NCBI RefSeq assembly: GCF_030816855.1
Contig: NZ_JAUSYK010000001.1
Span: forward strand, 2,170,001 to 2,234,000
DNA length: 64,000 nt
From: Arthrobacter sp. B3I4
GTDB taxonomy: Bacteria; Actinomycetota; Actinomycetes; Actinomycetales; Micrococcaceae
Reading direction: 5' to 3'
The notes beneath the pieces were generated by a model, which did not search any database, was not told the origin of the DNA, and saw only the letters and a list, made by a program, of their open reading frames with translations. The translations under genes and the position numbers were made by a program. Positions 58,900 to 64,000 of the stretch are shown here, one piece after another; within the stretch, counting starts at the first letter, position 1; every line of letters starts with the position of its first letter.

Positions 58900-60039
58900 T
58901 TGGCCAGGGTAGAAGACCTCTGGGTCCGGAAAGACAGAACCCGCACACCCGTCTACGGCAAGGGCATGCGCTACCGGGCCGAGTGGACCCCTCCGGGGGA
59001 GAACAAGCACCGCAAGAGCTTCGCCACGAAGGCGGCGGCCATGGACTTCCTCGCCGAGCAGGTCACCGGGATCAACCGTGGCACCTACGTGGCGAAGCGC
59101 CGCAAGGTCCTGCTCGCCGATTACGCCGACACGTGGCAGAAGAACCAGCTGCATCAGCGCCAATCCTCGCGTGGGCAGATCGCCCCAAAGTTCAAGCACT
59201 ACATTCTGCCCAGCTTCGGGCACCGGGCGCTGGACGCTATCCAACGCGCCGATGTGCAGGAAGCTGTGGGGGAGTGGTCCGCAACGCTGGCCCCGTCCAC
59301 GGTGAAAGTCACGTACGGGTACTTGGCGTCCATGTACAAGGCCGCGGTCCTTGACGGCGTTGTGGCCGTGAGTCCGTGCGTGGGGATCCGGCTGCCAACG
59401 GTGGAGGACGTCGCAGTCGTGCCGTTGCGCACGGAGACGGTGCAGGAGCTGGCTGACAGGATCTGGCGGCCGTACCGGCCCATGGTGGTGTTCTGCGCCG
59501 CTACCGGCCTGCGATCCTCCGAGCTGCGCGGTCTGACCTGGGACCGGGTCGATTTTGACGCATCGATGATCAGTGTGGACAGGCAGCTCGTGGGGAACAA
59601 TTCGTCCGCCCCGGAGTGGGGTCCGTTGAAAACGAAGTCCAGTCGGCGCCGAATCCATGTTGGCGCCCAGACCATGCAGCTGCTCAAAGATCTCCGGGAA
59701 GGGCCGCAGGGTGCTGGGGACGTCGTGTTTCACTCGTCCGGCAGGGCGATCATGAGGGGCACCGCAGGGGAGGCATGGCGCGACGTACGGAAGAAGGTGG
59801 CGGGTCTGGGTGACGGGTGGCATGAGCTCCGCCACTATCACGCGAGCCAGCTGATCTCCGGGGGCATGTCCGTCGTGGCCGTTGCCCACCGCCTCGGACA
59901 CAAGGATGCGACGGAGACGTTGAAGACCTACGCGCATTTGTGGCCGTCGGATGACACCCGGGCGGCTGCCCTAACGGATGGGCTGATTAGCCTGGTTGCC
60001 CATGATTTGCCCATGACCGGGCCGGAATCCCCACAGTAG
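58900..60039 (+). CDS. int: Tyrosine site-specific integrase
   Basis: A 379-residue phage integrase. The catalytic domain shows the first Arg in ATGLRSSELRGLTW, the His and second Arg in HELRHYHASQLIS, then AHRLGH and the nucleophile Tyr in ETLKTYAHLW. The N-terminal part has arm-binding and core-binding regions (YGKGMRYRAEW, then SATLAPSTVKVTYGYLASMY). Start TTG 58900 abuts the preceding stop. It lies 12 bp from attR and acts on the rnpB core. Confidence 0.95.
   Translation: MARVEDLWVRKDRTRTPVYGKGMRYRAEWTPPGENKHRKSFATKAAAMDFLAEQVTGINRGTYVAKRRKVLLADYADTWQKNQLHQRQSSRGQIAPKFKHYILPSFGHRALDAIQRADVQEAVGEWSATLAPSTVKVTYGYLASMYKAAVLDGVVAVSPCVGIRLPTVEDVAVVPLRTETVQELADRIWRPYRPMVVFCAATGLRSSELRGLTWDRVDFDASMISVDRQLVGNNSSAPEWGPLKTKSSRRRIHVGAQTMQLLKDLREGPQGAGDVVFHSSGRAIMRGTAGEAWRDVRKKVAGLGDGWHELRHYHASQLISGGMSVVAVAHRLGHKDATETLKTYAHLWPSDDTRAAALTDGLISLVAHDLPMTGPESPQ
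59996..60015 (+). promoter_or_regulatory. Candidate integrase arm-type site (right arm)
   Basis: Two TTGCCCA heptamers 11 bp apart, matching 14327-14346 with one change. This copy lies within the last codons of the integrase gene, 37 bp before the attR core. Confidence 0.5.
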
Positions 60040-60051
60040 CGGCGAATTAGT

Positions 60052-60086
60052 CAGAACCCGGCGTATCGGTCAACCCATCCCACCAA
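60052..60086 (+). repeat. attR core, 35 bp
   Basis: Identical to 14184-14218. It marks the right end of the prophage and is the original chromosomal 3' end of rnpB. Confidence 0.96.
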
Positions 60087-60089
60087 CCG

Positions 60090-60122
60090 CAAGAGGCCGG
60101 CACCGACGGTGCCAGCCTCTTG
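60090..60122 (+). terminator. Displaced rnpB downstream hairpin
   Basis: A 15-bp stem with one mismatch (caagaggccggcacc at 60090-60104 with 60108-60122) and a 3-nt loop lies 3 bp after the attR core. Before integration it directly followed rnpB. No T-run follows it, so the strength is uncertain. Confidence 0.6.
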
Positions 60123-60150
60123 GGGGTTAAAGCCGAATATCGGAGCAGGC

Positions 60151-60297
60151 CTAGACCCGCCGCTTCACCCAGCCCCATACCGCTGTGGCGACAAACAGGA
60201 CCAGGCCGATGATGGCCAGCCAAAGCAGGCCCTTCACGACGAAGCCCAGGATCGAAAGGATGAGCCAGATGACAAGTAGTGCAACGATGAGTCCCAT
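60151..60297 (-). CDS. Small hydrophobic membrane protein
   Basis: A 48-residue protein starting at ATG 60297. It reads GLIVALLVIWLILSILGF, then VVKGLLWLAIIGLVLFVAT and AVWGWVKRR. Two membrane segments with a basic C-terminus. Small proteins of this type are common in actinobacteria and have no known role. It belongs to the host side of attR. Confidence 0.7.
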   Translation of the reverse strand: MGLIVALLVIWLILSILGFVVKGLLWLAIIGLVLFVATAVWGWVKRRV

Positions 60298-60577
60298 TCG
60301 GCCATCCTACGTCGGGGGACTCGGGAGGGCGTGCAAGGGCGTGTGAGTGATTTCACGCCGTCCCCGCCCGTCGGTACCACAGGGCCGCCCTAGAATGGAG
60401 AGTGAACGTAGAAGTTCTGCCATCGGTTCTGCGTTCGCAGCCGGTGGCTTTCTCTTTGCGCTCGACGCAGGCGGGCGGGGTGGACCGAATCCCCGTGCCG
60501 CCCAGGTTCCGGAGACCCGCCGGCAGCCGACTTCCACGTACGAGGACGTATGTGGTGGATTCTAGGAAGGTAGTTCT

Positions 60578-62071
60578 GTGAGCCAGACGTCAGATTCTTG
60601 TCTTGATACGTGGATGGGCCGGGAGGCGCTCGCCGAGGCCATGATTCCGGTGATCGGCCGGCTGTACCGCGAAAACAACGTGGTGACGTCCATCCATGGC
60701 CGGAGCCTGATCAACAAGTCCACCATGAACATTCTCAAGGCGCACCGCTTCGCCCGCCGGATGAGCAAGGAAGAGCTGCGCCTCGAAGAGACCGCGCCCC
60801 TGCTCGATGCCCTCACCAAGCTGGACCTCGGCGCTGCCGCCATCGATATCGCCCGGCTGACCGAGAAGTACCGCGCCGAAGGCAACGGCGCCAGCCTGGA
60901 CGAGTTCCTGCGCGAGGAACTCGCCGACGTCGTCGGCAAGCGCGGCGGCGACGACCGCACCAGCACCGACGTCGTTCTCTACGGCTTTGGCCGCATCGGC
61001 CGGCTCCTGGCCCGCCTCCTGATCGAAAAGGCCGGTGGCGGCCACGGGCTGCGGCTGCGCGCGATCGTCGTCCGCCGCGGCTCGGACAATGACCTCAGCA
61101 AGCGCGCCAGCCTGCTGCGCCGTGACTCGGTGCACGGCTCCTTCGAGGGCACCATCAAGGTCGACCTGGAAAACGACACGATCACCGCCAACGGCGTCCA
61201 GATCCAGGTCATCTACTCGGACAACCCCGCCACCGTGGACTACACCGCCTATGGCATCCAGGACGCGCTGGTGGTCGACAACACCGGCCGCTGGCGCGAC
61301 GCTGAGGGCCTGTCCCAGCACCTGCAGAGCAAGGGCGTTGCCCGCGTGCTCTTGACCGCTCCGGGCAAGGGCGAGCTCAAGAACATCGTGCACGGCATCA
61401 ACCACGCGACGATCACCGACGAGGACAAGATCGTTTCGGCGGCGTCCTGCACCACCAACGCCATCACGCCGGTGCTGAAGGCCATCAATGACCGCTACGG
61501 CGTCGTGCACGGCCACGTTGAGACGGTCCACTCCTTCACCAACGACCAGAACCTGATCGACAACTTCCACAAGGGCGACCGCCGCGGCCGGTCCGCCGCG
61601 CTGAACATGGTCATCACCGAGACCGGTGCTGCCAAGGCAGTGGCCAAGGCGTTGCCGGAGCTGCTCGGAAAACTGACCGGCAGCTCCATCCGCGTGCCCA
61701 CCCCGGACGTATCGCTGGCCATCCTGAACCTGAGCCTGGAAAACGGCACCACCAAGGATGAGGTCAACGACTACCTGCGGGAAATGTCGCTGCACTCCGA
61801 GCTGCGCAAGCAGGTGGACTACATCGATTCGCCCGAGGTGGTCTCCACCGACTTCGTCGGCTCCCGCCGCGCCGGCATCGTTGACGGCCTCGCGACCATC
61901 TCGAACGAGAAAAACCTTGTGCTGTACGTCTGGTACGACAACGAGTTCGGCTACAGCTGCCAGGTGGTCCGCGTTATGGAGGAAATGGCCGGCGTGAACC
62001 CCCCGTCGTTCCCCGCCAAGGACGCCGCCGCCGTTCTTGAGGCCGCAGGCCTGCCGGTCCAGGTCGGCTAG
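60578..62071 (+). CDS. gap: Glyceraldehyde-3-phosphate dehydrogenase, long form
   Basis: A 497-residue GAPDH with an N-terminal extension of about 125 residues (MGREALAEAMIPVIGRLYRE) before the NAD domain (VVLYGFGRIGRLLARLL). The active-site Cys is in SAASCTTNAITPVL, and GTTKDEVNDYLREM and WYDNEFGYSCQVVRVM follow. Long GAPDHs of this type occur in some bacteria, often beside a standard GAPDH. GTG 60578 has ggaagg upstream. A glycolytic or gluconeogenic role cannot be chosen from sequence. Confidence 0.92.
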   Translation: MSQTSDSCLDTWMGREALAEAMIPVIGRLYRENNVVTSIHGRSLINKSTMNILKAHRFARRMSKEELRLEETAPLLDALTKLDLGAAAIDIARLTEKYRAEGNGASLDEFLREELADVVGKRGGDDRTSTDVVLYGFGRIGRLLARLLIEKAGGGHGLRLRAIVVRRGSDNDLSKRASLLRRDSVHGSFEGTIKVDLENDTITANGVQIQVIYSDNPATVDYTAYGIQDALVVDNTGRWRDAEGLSQHLQSKGVARVLLTAPGKGELKNIVHGINHATITDEDKIVSAASCTTNAITPVLKAINDRYGVVHGHVETVHSFTNDQNLIDNFHKGDRRGRSAALNMVITETGAAKAVAKALPELLGKLTGSSIRVPTPDVSLAILNLSLENGTTKDEVNDYLREMSLHSELRKQVDYIDSPEVVSTDFVGSRRAGIVDGLATISNEKNLVLYVWYDNEFGYSCQVVRVMEEMAGVNPPSFPAKDAAAVLEAAGLPVQVG

Positions 62072-62139
62072 CCACCCAGGGTTGATCTTTCCCGGCCGTT
62101 TCTCTGGAATCGGCCGGGAAAGCGAACCACAATGGAGCC

Positions 62140-62349
62140 ATGGAACAGAACCCGGCTCTGGAACACGAAACAACCCTCGAGCATGCGCTCGACGTCGCGC
62201 GGAAAAACGCCAAAGAAGCCAAGCGCCTCGTCGACGACGCACGCGCCAAACGCGCCGCCGGCGAGATCGACGACGCGCGGGTCAGCCAGCTGGAAGCGCT
62301 GCTGAACCTTGCCGACGAGGACCTCCGCCGGGTCACCAGGGAGCAGTAA
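62140..62349 (+). CDS. Hypothetical small helical protein
   Basis: A 69-residue protein (MEQNPALEHETTLEHALDVA, then KEAKRLVDDARAKRAAGEID). A single charged coiled-coil-like helix region. No family is recognised. It follows gap by 68 nt and may be co-transcribed. Confidence 0.65.
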   Translation: MEQNPALEHETTLEHALDVARKNAKEAKRLVDDARAKRAAGEIDDARVSQLEALLNLADEDLRRVTREQ

Positions 62350-62512
62350 GCCCCGGGCCCGCACGGCTGTGCAGCCGTGCAGCCTGGTCAACGGCGGCGG
62401 ACGGCAACCCGCGACGGCACTTGTCCTGCACATTGTGGATAAGCGGCAACCGCACCGTGATCCCGCCTACGCTGTTGGGGGTGCAGCAGGCCCACGCCGT
62501 GCGGGACTCCCC

Positions 62513-63310
62513 GTGACCGCCACTTGGAACGACTTCCGGCGCGCACGGCGCCGGTCCCGCCAGGCGTGGGTCCTGTTGGCTGCCGGGGCGCTGGCAACGC
62601 TCGCAGCGCTCAGCTGGTTCTTCACCGTTGGCCAGTTTCTCCTGGCCGAACCGCCGCCCGCCGGGCCCACGGAAGCCCCGGTTCTGGCGGCAGGCTGGAT
62701 GAAAGCCGTCGACGCTGTCCAGTCCGTACCTGCCGGCCGTGCCGCCGACGTGCTGGAAACCCTGCCGGTCAAAGGCCGGGCAGCGGGAAACACCTACGAC
62801 CGCAGCGTCTTCGGCCAAGCCTGGCTCGACGTCGACCGCAACGGCTGCGACACCCGCAACGACATCCTCCGCCGTGACCTCACCGGCGCCCGCTTCACCG
62901 ACGGGTCCCGCTGCCGGATCGGTGCAGGAACCTTCCAGGAGCCCTACACCGGCCGGACCACCCAGTTCCAGCGGGGGACGGACTCCAGTAAAGCGGTGCA
63001 AATCGACCACGTCGTCGCCCTCGGGGACGCCTGGCAAAAGGGTGCCCAGCAGCTCTCAGCCGTGCAGCGTCAGCACCTGGCCAATGATCCGCTGAACCTC
63101 GTGGCGGCGGACGGCCAGGCGAACCAGGACAAGAGCGCCGCCGACGCCGCCACCTGGCTGCCGCCGAACAAGTCCTTCCGCTGCCACTACGTCGCCCGGC
63201 AGATTTCGGTCAAGGCTGCCTATCGGCTATGGGTGACGCCGGCTGAAAAGGACGCGATGAAGCGTGTTCTCGGTGCTTGCCCTGGTCAGCAAACCATCGT
63301 GCCGCACTGA
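62513..63310 (+). CDS. Secreted HNH-type nuclease, DUF1524 family
   Basis: A 265-residue protein starting at GTG 62513 (earlier starts are possible). A membrane helix near the start (WVLLAAGALATLAALSWFF) anchors or exports it. The DUF1524 core is clear: DVDRNGCDTRNDILRRDLTG, then the His motif QIDHVVALGDAWQKGA and NDPLNLVAADGQANQDKSAA. These are extracellular nucleases of unknown role in actinobacteria. Confidence 0.85.
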   Translation: MTATWNDFRRARRRSRQAWVLLAAGALATLAALSWFFTVGQFLLAEPPPAGPTEAPVLAAGWMKAVDAVQSVPAGRAADVLETLPVKGRAAGNTYDRSVFGQAWLDVDRNGCDTRNDILRRDLTGARFTDGSRCRIGAGTFQEPYTGRTTQFQRGTDSSKAVQIDHVVALGDAWQKGAQQLSAVQRQHLANDPLNLVAADGQANQDKSAADAATWLPPNKSFRCHYVARQISVKAAYRLWVTPAEKDAMKRVLGACPGQQTIVPH

Positions 63311-63458
63311 GGCCCCGCGCTGAGGCCCCGTGCTGAGGACCCGGTGAAATTTAGTCCCGTTGACCGGCGTCCCCGCTTCACCTTGCCACCGGTAGAAACT
63401 GTCATCGACCTCTACAAGGTGATGCCTTAGGTGCGCCAGCCTGGAGATTTTCAGCCTT

Positions 63459-63977
63459 CTAGGTGAGACGTGCGGCCAGTTCCTGGTAAGCGGGGTGAAG
63501 TTCTTGCCACCTGGCCCGCGCGTCGCAGCGGTCGCGGCCCGCTAGGAAGGCGGCAAGATCTTCGAGGTGAATCTGGTCTCCTGCTCCGTAGGCGGCGATC
63601 TGCGCCAGGGGCAGGCCCTGGTCTTCCAAGACCAGGATGGTCTGGCCGCCGTCAGTGGCTAGGGTGACCTCGATGATGCCTTCCGGTTCGTCCGGAGAGC
63701 TGGTCAGGATCATCAGCCGCTGCCGGGGCTAGCACGCCTGAACGCGACAGGTGCCTTCCCATCCGCTGGCAAAGTAGCGCGCACGGAAAACACCGCCCTC
63801 GCGGAGATCGCCCTCTACCTCGCCGAGCCAGCGGGCGAGAAGAACGGGGTCTGTAAGGGCCGACCAGAGGTCCTCGATAGCGGTGTCGAATCGGTCTTCA
63901 AGCCGTACGATGCCCTTGCCGTCCGCTGCTCGCAGGTCGCCGAGAGTGCCCACGCTTCGAGGTGTGTTGGTGGTCAT
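63459..63977 (-). pseudogene. SRPBCC (AHSA1-like) protein with in-frame amber codon
   Basis: The first part (LEDRFDTAIEDLWSALTDPV, then GVFRARYFASGWEGTCRVQA) ends at TAG 63729. The same frame continues with the rest of the fold (LMILTSSPDEPEGIIEVTLA, then EDLAAFLAGRDRCDARARWQ) to 63459. The stop replaces a codon where the family usually has Glu (GAG to TAG is one base change). Rejoined length is 172 residues. The family binds hydrophobic ligands or acts as an Aha1-like factor. Confidence 0.82.
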
Positions 63978-64000
63978 CGTGTGCTCCTTTTGGTCACCCT

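Larger units (their letters stand above)
14184..60086. mobile_element. Temperate siphovirus prophage integrated in rnpB
   Basis: A 45.9-kb element between perfect 35-bp direct repeats. It carries a tyrosine integrase beside attR, immunity genes, replication and recombination genes, a complete head and tail morphogenesis set in canonical order, and a lysis cassette. No tail sheath is present and the tape measure is long, so the tail is long and non-contractile. Three genes carry frameshifts (near 39990, 51491 and 58494), so inducibility is uncertain. Insertion regenerates rnpB at attL. Confidence 0.97.

Noticed and set aside
60590..62242. 550-codon open frame on the minus strand
   Set aside because: Antisense to the GAPDH gene, whose catalytic motifs are unmistakable.

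Overview
The window is high-GC actinobacterial DNA. Gene content and order (13E12/DUF222 HNH gene, DUF6504, gnd, cysK-cysE, msrA, Nif3-like gene, slipin, rnpB, long-form gap) and the DDEPPY tail of the phage SSB point to Micrococcaceae, most likely Arthrobacter or a close relative. This is an inference from gene families; no database was searched.

Layout. Positions 1-14218 are host chromosome: sirtuin, tRNA-Val, a DUF222/HNH gene with in-frame repeats, a GntR regulator divergent from gnd, cysK-cysE, msrA, Nif3-like, a coiled-coil zinc-ribbon protein, yaaA, an esterase, a slipin and the RNase P RNA gene rnpB. Positions 14184-60086 are a 45.9-kb prophage inserted in the 3' end of rnpB and bounded by perfect 35-bp direct repeats (attL 14184-14218, attR 60052-60086). 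Positions 60087-64000 return to the host: the displaced rnpB hairpin, a tiny membrane protein, a long GAPDH, a DUF1524 nuclease, and an SRPBCC gene cut by an in-frame amber codon.

The prophage is a temperate siphovirus. On the + strand at 56953-60039 lie the lysogeny genes: repressor-like HTH protein, lipoprotein, second HTH-like protein, ImmA/IrrE protease, DUF3263 protein and tyrosine integrase. Lytic genes run on the minus strand from the Cro-like gene (56715) leftwards. First come small coupled genes and a recombination/replication set (RecB-like exonuclease, RecT, SSB, NrdH-like redoxin, sliding clamp). Then come a C5-cytosine methylase, a fused SNF2 helicase-methyltransferase, a replication-initiator-like protein and a resolvase-like nuclease. 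After these come a mixed-strand accessory island (39.0-42.4 kb), terminase, portal, MuF-like protein, protease-scaffold, DUF2190 protein, capsid, connectors, tail tube, G/GT chaperones, tape measure, minor tail proteins, a membrane-anchored collagen-like protein, endolysin and holin, closing at tandem terminators next to attL.

The least expected observations are these: (i) rnpB used as attB, with the native downstream hairpin left 45.9 kb away; (ii) a family of 30-bp intergenic elements built on a 17-bp dyad, four upstream of minus-strand operons and a fifth core in the immunity region; (iii) a canonical -1 slippery heptamer for the tail chaperone fusion; (iv) three phage genes each broken by one extra G/C in a short homopolymer; (v) a set of Cys/His microproteins of 25-56 residues, most joined by 4-nt start/stop overlaps; (vi) the collagen-like membrane protein in the lysis cassette.
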